DNA of 6,777 nucleotides, taken from Chloroflexi bacterium RBG_19FT_COMBO_48_23. Its GTDB lineage: Bacteria > Chloroflexota > Dehalococcoidia > GIF9 > UBA5620. Below, piece after piece: positions 1-6,187 of the stretch (position 1 is the stretch's first letter; every line of letters begins with the position of its first letter). Where the stretch lies: assembly GCA_001795315.1 (NCBI GenBank), contig MGOH01000042.1, forward strand, positions 886 to 7,662, in the 5' to 3' direction. The position numbers and the translations under genes were made by a program. The notes beneath the pieces are model-generated. The model saw only the letters and a program-made list of their open reading frames with translations, had not been told where the DNA came from and ran no database searches.

Positions 1-81
<81 letters not shown>

Positions 82-101
82 CTATCAAGTCCATGTTTTC
101 T

Positions 102-128
102 GTTGACATCGACAGGTACCTTGTCAAC
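102..128. promoter_or_regulatory. Inverted repeat GTTGACA-N13-TGTCAAC, possible operator
   Basis: A perfect 7-bp inverted repeat has its left arm at 102-108 and its right arm at 122-128, with 13 nt between. The arms are about 20 bp apart centre to centre, roughly two DNA turns, as for a dimeric regulator touching one face. The right arm covers most of the -35 box of the promoter at 121-149, so a bound protein could block polymerase. The same sequence could form a weak RNA hairpin, but no T-run follows, so an intrinsic terminator for the tRNA is unlikely. A 7-bp repeat can arise by chance in AT-rich spacer DNA. Operator function is inference. Confidence 0.35.
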
Positions 129-149
129 TAATCGTTGTTTGCCTATATT
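121..149 (+). promoter_or_regulatory. Sigma70-type promoter P1 for the dprA operon
   Basis: The -35 box TTGTCA (121-126) matches TTGACA at five of six positions. The -10 box TATATT (144-149) matches TATAAT at five of six, and the spacer is exactly 17 bp. Transcription would begin near 156, giving a leader of about 20 nt before the dprA ATG. This is the best promoter match in the only non-coding gap of the window, and it precedes the first gene of an uninterrupted co-directional set. It is therefore the likely main promoter of the operon. The start site has not been mapped. Confidence 0.6.
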
Positions 150-163
150 GCCTATGCTACAAT
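135..163 (+). promoter_or_regulatory. Overlapping extended -10 promoter P2
   Basis: The -10 box TACAAT (158-163) is preceded by TGC (155-157), forming the extended -10 motif TGnTACAAT. A poor -35 box, TTGTTT (135-140, three of six), sits 17 bp upstream. Extended -10 promoters tolerate weak -35 boxes. Initiation would fall near 169-171, only about five to seven nucleotides before the dprA ATG, so the transcript would be leaderless or nearly so. It overlaps P1, and only one of the two may be active. Confidence 0.5.
139..155. repeat. Tandem direct repeat TTGCCTAT x2 (period 9)
   Basis: TTGCCTAT occurs at 139-146 and again at 148-155, separated by one base. The copies span the P1 -10 box and the spacer of P2. 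This may be a small regulator site or simple chance duplication; nothing else in the sequence decides between these. Confidence 0.45.
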
Positions 164-175
164 GTTTCAACTCAA

Positions 176-1297
176 ATGGTGAGAAATAACGAGCTGAAAT
201 ATTGGGTGGGCTTTTCAAAGGTGCCCGGCATCGGTCGAGTGAAAATCTCACAGCTGCTGGAGTATTTCACTACTCTGGAACATGCATGGAAAGCCCCGGC
301 TGCCGAGCTAAAAAAAGCCGGGCTTGATTTAAAGACTGCAGATAATTTTGTGAATCTCAGGACCAGAATTTCACCAGATGCCGAGATGGACAACATGGAG
401 CAGTACAAGGTTAAGGCACTTACCTGCGATTCGTCAACCTACCCACAGAGGCTGAAGGAAATTTACGATTATCCACCGGTGCTTTATGTCAGGGGTACCC
501 TGCTGCCCGAAGATGAATGTTGTCTGGCTGTAGTCGGCACCCGCCGAGCTACCGTCTATGGGCGTCAGGTGGCCGAGGAGCTTGTCACTGACCTGGCTCG
601 GAATGGAATCACTATCATTAGTGGTCTGGCTAAAGGAATTGATTCTATAGCTCACCGAGCTGCACTGGAGGCCGGTGCCAGGACTATTGCTGTCTTCGGT
701 TGCGGACTGGACATTGTTTACCCTGCAGAAAATGCAAAGCTAGCCCGCGAGATTCTGGAGCATGGCGCTTTGATTAGTGAATATCCTCTGGGCACCAGAC
801 CTAAAGCTGATAACTTCCCAAGGCGCAACCGGATTATGAGTGGACTGAGCCTTGGTGTTCTGGTGATAGAGGCAGGTGAGAGCAGCGGGGCATTAATCAC
901 AGCAAATCAGGCAGTGGATCAAAACCGCGATGTCTTTGCCGTCCCGGGCAGTATTCTATCTCCAGCCAGTAGAGGGACGAATCATCTTATTCAAGAAGGG
1001 GCGAAGCTGGTTCGTAATTATGTTGATATTTTAGAGGAGCTCAATCTGGCTATGATGGCACAACAACTGGAGATGAAGGAGCTTCTGCCTGTCGATAAGA
1101 CCGAATCACTGTTGTTAAAACAGCTGAGCCGTGAGCCGTCTCACATTGATGAGATTTGCCGGAATAGTGGCTTGGCGGCGGCTCTGGTTAGCAGCTCTCT
1201 AACTATGATGGAACTCAAGGGAATGGTCAAACAGGTTGGCGGCATGAACTATGTTCTGGCTAGAGAGATGAAAGAAGAGTACCAAGCTGCAAGGTAA
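176..1297 (+). CDS. dprA: DNA-processing protein DprA (Smf)
   Basis: DprA binds incoming single-stranded DNA in the cytoplasm and loads RecA on it during natural transformation; it is also kept in many bacteria not known to be competent. The 373-residue protein has the full domain set. There is an N-terminal helix-hairpin-helix region (VPGIGRVKISQLL, about 16-28). The Rossmann-like DprA core follows at about 85-290 with VVGTRRATVYG (119-129), SGLAKGIDSIAH (149-160), FPRRNRIMSGLS (214-225) and the PGS...SRGTNHLIQEGA stretch (257-276). A C-terminal winged-helix domain lies at about 305-362. Length is normal. ATG 176 is the first possible start: the frame upstream has no ATG, GTG or TTG back to a stop at 104-106. 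No Shine-Dalgarno sequence precedes it, unlike efp and the formyltransferase gene downstream. GTG 179 is an alternative start. It leads the operon, 8 nt before topA, an adjacency shared with Bacillus subtilis. Confidence 0.95.
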   Translation: MVRNNELKYWVGFSKVPGIGRVKISQLLEYFTTLEHAWKAPAAELKKAGLDLKTADNFVNLRTRISPDAEMDNMEQYKVKALTCDSSTYPQRLKEIYDYPPVLYVRGTLLPEDECCLAVVGTRRATVYGRQVAEELVTDLARNGITIISGLAKGIDSIAHRAALEAGARTIAVFGCGLDIVYPAENAKLAREILEHGALISEYPLGTRPKADNFPRRNRIMSGLSLGVLVIEAGESSGALITANQAVDQNRDVFAVPGSILSPASRGTNHLIQEGAKLVRNYVDILEELNLAMMAQQLEMKELLPVDKTESLLLKQLSREPSHIDEICRNSGLAAALVSSSLTMMELKGMVKQVGGMNYVLAREMKEEYQAAR

Positions 1298-1305
1298 TTG
1301 AGTCA

Positions 1306-3432
1306 ATGAAACTTGTTGTTGTCGAATCACCAGCCAAATCAAGGACTATAAGCAGGATACTGGGTGCAGACTATGCTATAAAGGCGACGCTGGGGCATTT
1401 GCGTGACCTGCCCAGAAGCGAGTTGGGTATAGATGTAGCCAATGACTTTGCTCCAAAATATGTAATGATCAAGCAGAGAAGAAGCGTAATTAGCGAGCTA
1501 AAGAAATCGGCTGGTAGTGCCTCGGCAATTTATCTAGCTACTGACCCAGACCGCGAAGGAGAAGCTATTTCCTGGCATCTGCTCGAGGCAATTAAATTGG
1601 GTAAGAAGAAGGTGCCAATCCATAGGGTTGTCTTTCATGAGATAACCAAAGAGGCTGTGGAAAAGGCTTTTCGTAATCCCCGCTCTGTTGATATGAATCT
1701 TGTTGATGCTCAGCAGGCACGGCGCCTTCTGGACAGATTGGTTGGCTATAAGCTGAGCCCATTGTTGTGGCGGAAGGTGCAAAGAGGACTTTCTGCCGGC
1801 AGAGTCCAATCAGCAGCCTTGAGAATAATTGTCGACCGTGAGCGAGAAATACAAAAATTTGTTATCACGGAGTACTGGACCATTGAAGCTGAATTAGCCA
1901 AAGGTTTGCCAGCAACTCCGAAGACCAGTTTCAGAGCGCTGCTTATAAGTCTGGCTGACGGCAAAAAGATTGTTATACCGAACCAGCAGGAAGCCGAGAG
2001 AATCGCGGATGAGATGAGTAAGGCTGATTATGTGGTCAAAAAAGTGACAGTAAAAGAGATGACTCGCCAGCCAGCGCCACCGTTTATTACCAGCACACTA
2101 CAGCAGGAAGCCTGGCGCAAGCTGCGTTTCACTGCTAAGCGTACTATGCTTATCGCTCAACAGCTTTATGAAGGAGTCTCTTTAGGCGAAGAGGGGTCAG
2201 TGGGGTTAATTACCTATATGCGTACCGATTCCACGCATGTAGCTGCCAGCGCTATAGCTGAGACAAGAGATTTCATAAATACCAAATATGGCGCTCGATT
2301 TGTGCCTCCGCACCAGCGTTCTTTTGGCAAGAAAGGTAAATGGGCACAAGAAGCGCATGAAGCTATTCGGCCTACGCTAATCCATCGGGAACCTAACCAG
2401 CTTCGTTCCTACCTCAAGTCGGAACAACTTAAACTTTATGAACTTATCTGGAAGCGGATGGTAGCAAGTCAGATGGCAGCGGCATCAATGGATAATACCA
2501 CTGTGGAGATAGACGCAAAATGCCCTGAATCACAAAAGGGATATCTGCTGAGAACAAACAGTTCAGTAGTAAAGTTTCCAGGTTTTATCACTTTGTACAG
2601 CGAAGGGAAAGATGAAGATGTAGAAGAGGAAAAGGCAATACTCCTACCAAAATTAAAAGCAGGTGACAAACTAGCACTGTTAGACATCTTCCCAGAGCAG
2701 CGTTTCACCCAACCACCGCTTCGCTATACTGAGGCTACGTTGATAAAGGCACTGGAACAAAGAGGAATCGGACGCCCAAGCACCTATGCTCCAATTATAT
2801 CTACTATACAAGAAAGAGGTTATGTATTTAAAGAGAGCGGTAAATTTTGCCCCGATGAGATAGGATTTATTGTAAACGACCTCTTAGCCCAGCACTTTCC
2901 TGATGTCGTCAACCTGGATTTCACGGCTCAGCTCGAGGAGGAGCTGGATGAGATCGCTCGTGGTGAGAGAGGATGGGTGTCAGTCCTGAAAGATTTTTAT
3001 ACACCCTTTGAAGAGACACTGAACCAGGCCTCAGAGAAAATAGAAAAGATAAGAATTGTTCAGCCGACAGATGAAATCTGCCCTGAATGTGGTCGTTCTA
3101 TGGTAATAAAGACAGGACGTTTCGGTAAATTCCTGGCCTGTAGCGGTTATCCCGACTGCAAGAAGACGAAGCCTTTCGTCATCAAAACCGGTGTGTCTTG
3201 CCCACAATGTGGAAAGGATCTGGTGGAGAGGAAAACCAAGAAAAAGCGTGTTTTCTATGGTTGCAGTGGTTTCCCACAGTGCCAATTTGCAGTTAACAGC
3301 AAGCCTGTCCCACAGCCCTGTCCCCAATGCGGCAAGCTGCTAGTTACATATCGAGACGGGTGGGTGAAATGCACCGCCTGCGAATATAAGGATAAAGTGG
3401 AGGAGTTAGAAAAAACAGGAGCGGCAACATGA
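1306..3432 (+). CDS. topA: DNA topoisomerase I (type IA) with three zinc ribbons
   Basis: TopA relaxes negative supercoils by cutting one strand through a 5'-phosphotyrosine link. The 708-residue protein opens with the Toprim domain: VVVESPAK with Glu7, and ATDPDREGEA with the metal-binding acids Asp80, Asp82 and Glu84. The core carries GLSAGRVQSAALR (161-173), the catalytic Tyr304 in LITYMRTDST, and GIGRPSTYA (487-495). The tail has three four-cysteine zinc ribbons: Cys592/595/612/618, Cys632/635/653/659 and Cys672/675/689/692. These aid single-strand DNA binding in the family. The first two have C-X2-C-X16/17-C-X5-C spacing, while the last is a compact C-X2-C-X13-C-X2-C. Nothing is truncated. 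The start lies 8 nt after dprA with only a weak ribosome site (AAGG at 1291-1294), so some coupling to dprA is likely. Its stop overlaps the start of aroQ (ATGA). Confidence 0.98.
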   Translation: MKLVVVESPAKSRTISRILGADYAIKATLGHLRDLPRSELGIDVANDFAPKYVMIKQRRSVISELKKSAGSASAIYLATDPDREGEAISWHLLEAIKLGKKKVPIHRVVFHEITKEAVEKAFRNPRSVDMNLVDAQQARRLLDRLVGYKLSPLLWRKVQRGLSAGRVQSAALRIIVDREREIQKFVITEYWTIEAELAKGLPATPKTSFRALLISLADGKKIVIPNQQEAERIADEMSKADYVVKKVTVKEMTRQPAPPFITSTLQQEAWRKLRFTAKRTMLIAQQLYEGVSLGEEGSVGLITYMRTDSTHVAASAIAETRDFINTKYGARFVPPHQRSFGKKGKWAQEAHEAIRPTLIHREPNQLRSYLKSEQLKLYELIWKRMVASQMAAASMDNTTVEIDAKCPESQKGYLLRTNSSVVKFPGFITLYSEGKDEDVEEEKAILLPKLKAGDKLALLDIFPEQRFTQPPLRYTEATLIKALEQRGIGRPSTYAPIISTIQERGYVFKESGKFCPDEIGFIVNDLLAQHFPDVVNLDFTAQLEEELDEIARGERGWVSVLKDFYTPFEETLNQASEKIEKIRIVQPTDEICPECGRSMVIKTGRFGKFLACSGYPDCKKTKPFVIKTGVSCPQCGKDLVERKTKKKRVFYGCSGFPQCQFAVNSKPVPQPCPQCGKLLVTYRDGWVKCTACEYKDKVEELEKTGAAT

Positions 3433-3872
3433 AAATTTTAGTTATCAACGGACCAAACCTTAACATGTTAGGCAAGCGAGATAAAACCATTTATGGTGAT
3501 AAAACACTGGCACAGATCGACACTATTTTAAAGAAGGAAGGGAAGCGTCTGGGTGCAGAAATAGTTAGCTTTCAGTCGAATAGTGAGGGAGCGCTTATTG
3601 ATTTTATTCAGAAAAATTCCTCTAAAGCTAACGGCATAATCATAAACCCCGGTGCGCTAACTCACTATGGTTTTTCTTTACTTGATGCCCTGGATGATAG
3701 TGGATTGCCGGTTATCGAAGTTCACCTATCCAACATTTATGCTCGTGAAGAATGGCGAACAGAATCGGTAATTGCTCCTATTGCTAAAGGGCAAATCAGT
3801 GGTTTGGGCTGGCAAGGATACATGGCTGCGCTGCAAATTTTAGCCGGTGAACTGAAGGTAAAAACAAAGTAA
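3429..3872 (+). CDS. aroQ: 3-dehydroquinate dehydratase, type II
   Basis: AroQ removes water from 3-dehydroquinate to give 3-dehydroshikimate, the third step of the shikimate route to aromatic amino acids and other chorismate products. At 147 residues it has the usual size of this dodecameric flavodoxin-like family. Visible marks are NGPNLNMLG (7-15) and the flexible lid with Arg17 and catalytic Tyr22 (KRDKTIYG). Next come QSNSEGALIDFI (49-60), INPGALTHYG (72-81) with Asn73 and His79, the catalytic His99 in EVHLSNIYARE (97-107), and substrate-binding Arg110. AGGAG at 3417-3421, seven bases before the ATG, is a good ribosome site. The start overlaps the topA stop by 4 nt (ATGA) and the stop overlaps the next gene by 1 nt. 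It is unrelated to the type I enzyme AroD. Confidence 0.97.
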   Translation: MKILVINGPNLNMLGKRDKTIYGDKTLAQIDTILKKEGKRLGAEIVSFQSNSEGALIDFIQKNSSKANGIIINPGALTHYGFSLLDALDDSGLPVIEVHLSNIYAREEWRTESVIAPIAKGQISGLGWQGYMAALQILAGELKVKTK

Positions 3873-4948
3873 TGAGCCGGCTGCAAAAACTGCGACAGAG
3901 TTTAAAACAAAAGGAACTGGATGTCCTTGTAATTTCTCAGCAGGAAAACCGACGCTATCTCTCTGGTTTTACCGGCTCAACTGGTTGGCTGCTGATTTCT
4001 GATAATAGCACCTGCTTAGCCGTGGATTTTCGGTATGTGGAGCAAGCTAAAAAAGAATCGCCTGATTTTGATGTGATTCATATAAAGGGCGACACGGCAG
4101 GTTGGTTGCCCAAGTTGGCCTCGGATTCAGGATTCAAACGTGTTGGTTTCGAAGCTGACCAGGTTCCTTTCGCCGTTTATCAGCAACTATGTAGGACTAT
4201 AAACGATGATGGCTATCGATTTCAGCTTATTCCGACCATCGGCTTGGTTGAGTCTATCCGCGCTGTAAAGGAGCCTGAAGAACTGAAGTCCATAGCCGAG
4301 GCAGTTAAGCTAGCTGATGCTGCTTTCGACCATGCCAAATTAGTGCTCCGTCCCGGAGTGAGTGAAAAAGATGTAGCCTGGGAGTTGGAGAAATTCCTCC
4401 GAGAGAAAGGCAGCGAGGCGGTACCTTTCGACATTATTGTGGCTTCCGGCCCTAACTCGGCTTTGCCACATGCCAGGCCATCAGAACAGACTCTTCTTGA
4501 AAATATGCCTGTGGTGATAGATTTGGGGGCACGGGTTAACGGCTACTGCAGTGATTTGAGCCGGACCTTTTTTCTAGGCAATGACGACAAGACATTTTCT
4601 AAGATTTATGATATTGTTTTGGGTGCACAATTAACTGCCCTGGCAACAATAGTGGCTGGCATGAACGGTGACCAGGCTGACCAATTAGCCCGGACAGTTA
4701 TCGAACAGGCGAATTATGGAGATGCATTTGGGCATGGATTGGGGCATGGAGTAGGCTTGGAGGCTCACGAATCGCCCAGGCTTGGCCCTAATTCGTCAGA
4801 TTTGCTGAGTGATGGCATGGTTTTTACCATAGAGCCCGGAATTTATATTGCTGGCTGGGGCGGAGTCAGAATTGAGGATACAGTTGTTATGGAGAACGGC
4901 AAAATCAAAGCTCTTACCAGTGCGGAGAAGATAGCACACACTTGTTAG
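3872..4948 (+). CDS. pepP: Xaa-Pro peptidase, M24B family (YqhT-like)
   Basis: This is a cytoplasmic dinuclear metallopeptidase expected to cleave peptides at an Xaa-Pro bond. The 358 residues divide into a creatinase-type N-terminal domain (about 1-125, with NRRYLSGFTGSTGWLL at 26-41) and a pita-bread catalytic domain (about 134-351). All five metal ligands are present: Asp217 (VIDLGA), Asp228 (CSDLSRT), His292 (GHGLGHGVGL), Glu321 (TIEPGIYI) and Glu335 (VRIEDT). The substrate-site His299 sits in AHESPRLG. Whether it is an aminopeptidase P or a prolidase (PepQ) cannot be decided from sequence alone, so the symbol is tentative. Its length and position between aroQ and efp match B. subtilis yqhT. 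The ATG shares one base with the aroQ stop (TAATG), and only a distant AAGG (3855-3858) precedes it. Translation is probably coupled to aroQ. Confidence 0.93.
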   Translation: MSRLQKLRQSLKQKELDVLVISQQENRRYLSGFTGSTGWLLISDNSTCLAVDFRYVEQAKKESPDFDVIHIKGDTAGWLPKLASDSGFKRVGFEADQVPFAVYQQLCRTINDDGYRFQLIPTIGLVESIRAVKEPEELKSIAEAVKLADAAFDHAKLVLRPGVSEKDVAWELEKFLREKGSEAVPFDIIVASGPNSALPHARPSEQTLLENMPVVIDLGARVNGYCSDLSRTFFLGNDDKTFSKIYDIVLGAQLTALATIVAGMNGDQADQLARTVIEQANYGDAFGHGLGHGVGLEAHESPRLGPNSSDLLSDGMVFTIEPGIYIAGWGGVRIEDTVVMENGKIKALTSAEKIAHTC

Positions 4949-4953
4949 GAGGG
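4947..4953 (+). promoter_or_regulatory. Strong ribosome binding site of efp
   Basis: AGGAGGG overlaps the stop codon of the peptidase gene and lies 10 nt before the efp ATG at 4964. It is the best Shine-Dalgarno match in the window. This fits EF-P needing far more protein than its operon neighbours. Confidence 0.8.
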
Positions 4954-4963
4954 CAGTCACCTT

Positions 4964-5524
4964 ATGATTGACGCTGGAGAATTAAAAAGAGGCATAACTA
5001 TTGAGCTGGATGGGCAGTTATACCAGGTTCTGGATTACCAGCATATTAAGATAGGGCGAGGCTCAGCTCAGATTCGCCTGAAGCTTCGCGATCTTCGCGC
5101 TGGTCATACAACTGAACGCTCTTTCCAGGCCAGCGAGACGTTCACTAGAGCTTTTCTCGAACGTTGCCCTGCACAATACCTTTATAATGATGGCAGCCTC
5201 TACTATTTTATGGATACTAAGACATTCGAGCAGATGACTCTTGATAAATTGATGCTTGGTGATGCGCTGAACTATTTGAAAGACGAGTCTAACCTGGAAA
5301 TACTGACACATAAAGGCAAATCCGTAGGAGTACAATTACCTGTTTCAGTGGAGCTTAAAGTCACCGAGACAGGCCCCGGCTTCAAGGGTGATACCGCCTC
5401 AGCAGGCACCAAACCGGCTGAGCTTGAGACAGGACTTAGTATTAAGGTCCCCTTTTTCATAAACACTGGCGATACTATTAAGGTTGATACTCGCAACGGT
5501 GAATATCTAGAGAGGGTAAGCTGA
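4964..5524 (+). CDS. efp: Translation elongation factor P, Arg32 type
   Basis: EF-P enters the ribosome between the P and E sites and relieves stalling at runs of proline. The 186-residue length is standard. The order is an N-terminal KOW-like domain (about 1-63), a central OB domain (about 65-127, including AQYLYNDGSLYYFMD) and a C-terminal OB domain ending in GDTIKVDTRNGEYLERVS. The tip loop reads HIKIGRGSAQIR, so the residue normally modified (Lys34 in Escherichia coli, Lys32 in B. subtilis) is Arg32, and the usual proline two residues before it is Ile30. Arginine at this place is rhamnosylated by EarP in pseudomonads and beta-proteobacteria. No EarP gene or lysine-modifying gene (epmA, epmB) lies in the window. 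It is 15 nt after the Xaa-Pro peptidase and 4 nt before the PHP gene. Confidence 0.98.
   Translation: MIDAGELKRGITIELDGQLYQVLDYQHIKIGRGSAQIRLKLRDLRAGHTTERSFQASETFTRAFLERCPAQYLYNDGSLYYFMDTKTFEQMTLDKLMLGDALNYLKDESNLEILTHKGKSVGVQLPVSVELKVTETGPGFKGDTASAGTKPAELETGLSIKVPFFINTGDTIKVDTRNGEYLERVS
5511..5516 (+). promoter_or_regulatory. Ribosome binding site supporting the TTG start
   Basis: AGAGGG lies inside the end of efp, 12 nt before the TTG at 5529. The spacing is a little long, but it is the only purine-rich site near the PHP-domain start. It supports initiation at the TTG, which places the essential HxH motif at residues 7-9, the usual distance for the family. Confidence 0.5.
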
Positions 5525-5528
5525 ATCT

Positions 5529-6176
5529 TTGATTAAAGCTGACCTTCATATTCATACCACCTATTCTATGGATTGTACTATGCCTCTTGAGAAGATAATC
5601 TCGCGTTGCCTGGAAGTCGGCATAAATTGTCTCGGCGTGGCTGACCATAACACTATTGCTGGAGCCCTAAAGCTTAAGGAAATGGCACCATTTTCAATTA
5701 TCGTTGGTGAGGAAATCTTGACTTTAAATGGTGAGGTCATCGGATTCTTTCTCACCCAGGAGATCCCCAGCAAATTGTCCATAGAAGAAACTGTGGCTCA
5801 GATTAAAGCTCAGAACGGGCTGGTATGTATTCCGCATCCATATGACAGGTTGCGTGTATCGGTGTTTCGAGACGAGATATTCGAAGGCATAATGCCGGAT
5901 GTTGATATTATCGAGGTCTTCAATGCCCGTAGCCTTTCGCCGGGTAGTTCAACTAAAGCCGCACAGCTGGTACAGAAATATGGCAAACTTGCCAGTGCCG
6001 GCAGCGATGCGCATACGCTTCCTGAAATAGGCAATGCCTATGTTGAGATGCCGAACTTCAATGATAAAGAAGAATTTCTGGCATCACTGGCTAAAGGAAA
6101 AATCTCCGGCAACAAGTCAAGCCCGACTGCTTATTTTGTCAGCACCTGGAATAAATTGAAGAAGCGCTTATCCTAG
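5529..6176 (+). CDS. Small PHP-domain metal-dependent phosphoesterase
   Basis: PHP proteins use a cluster of two or three metals to hydrolyse phosphate esters; relatives include histidinol phosphatase, the TrpH/YciV nuclease and DNA polymerase proofreading domains. The 215 residues show the ligand set in order: His7 and His9 (ADLHIHTTYS), Asp15, His40 (GVADHNT), Glu61/62 (IVGEEI), His103 (CIPHPYD), and Asp160 with His162 (AGSDAHTLPEIG). EVFNAR (129-134) is also typical. It resembles the TrpH/YciV branch more than HisK, but at 215 residues it is shorter than E. coli YciV (about 290), so the insert of that group seems absent. The TTG start is chosen because an ATG start would lie beyond the HxH motif. 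It sits 4 nt after efp and 11 nt before the formyltransferase gene. Its substrate (nucleotide, RNA end or sugar phosphate) cannot be told from sequence. Confidence 0.88.
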   Translation: MIKADLHIHTTYSMDCTMPLEKIISRCLEVGINCLGVADHNTIAGALKLKEMAPFSIIVGEEILTLNGEVIGFFLTQEIPSKLSIEETVAQIKAQNGLVCIPHPYDRLRVSVFRDEIFEGIMPDVDIIEVFNARSLSPGSSTKAAQLVQKYGKLASAGSDAHTLPEIGNAYVEMPNFNDKEEFLASLAKGKISGNKSSPTAYFVSTWNKLKKRLS

Positions 6177-6181
6177 GAGAG
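6175..6181 (+). promoter_or_regulatory. Ribosome binding site fixing the GTG start
   Basis: AGGAGAG overlaps the PHP stop codon and is 6 nt before GTG 6188. TTG 6191 would have a 9-nt spacing and is a possible alternative. The site supports a real, separately initiated gene at the right edge of the window. Confidence 0.7.
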
Positions 6182-6187
6182 ATTACC

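Noticed and set aside
103..132. TTGACA (103-108) as a perfect -35 box with ACTAAT (127-132) as -10
   Set aside because: The -35 is perfect, but the spacer is 18 bp and the -10 lacks the first T and the critical second-position A. P1 and P2 are better placed; TTGACA is more simply the left arm of the dyad.
102..140. Intrinsic terminator for the tRNA gene
   Set aside because: The 7-bp stem has a 13-nt loop, is not G+C rich and is not followed by a T-run.
1534..1964. Two overlapping antisense frames of 91 and 72 residues within topA
   Set aside because: They are shadows of a strongly conserved coding region, with no ribosome site or domain visible.
3031..3327. 98-residue antisense frame within topA
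   Set aside because: It lies opposite the zinc-ribbon coding region, has no recognisable motif or promoter, and the + strand gene there is certain.
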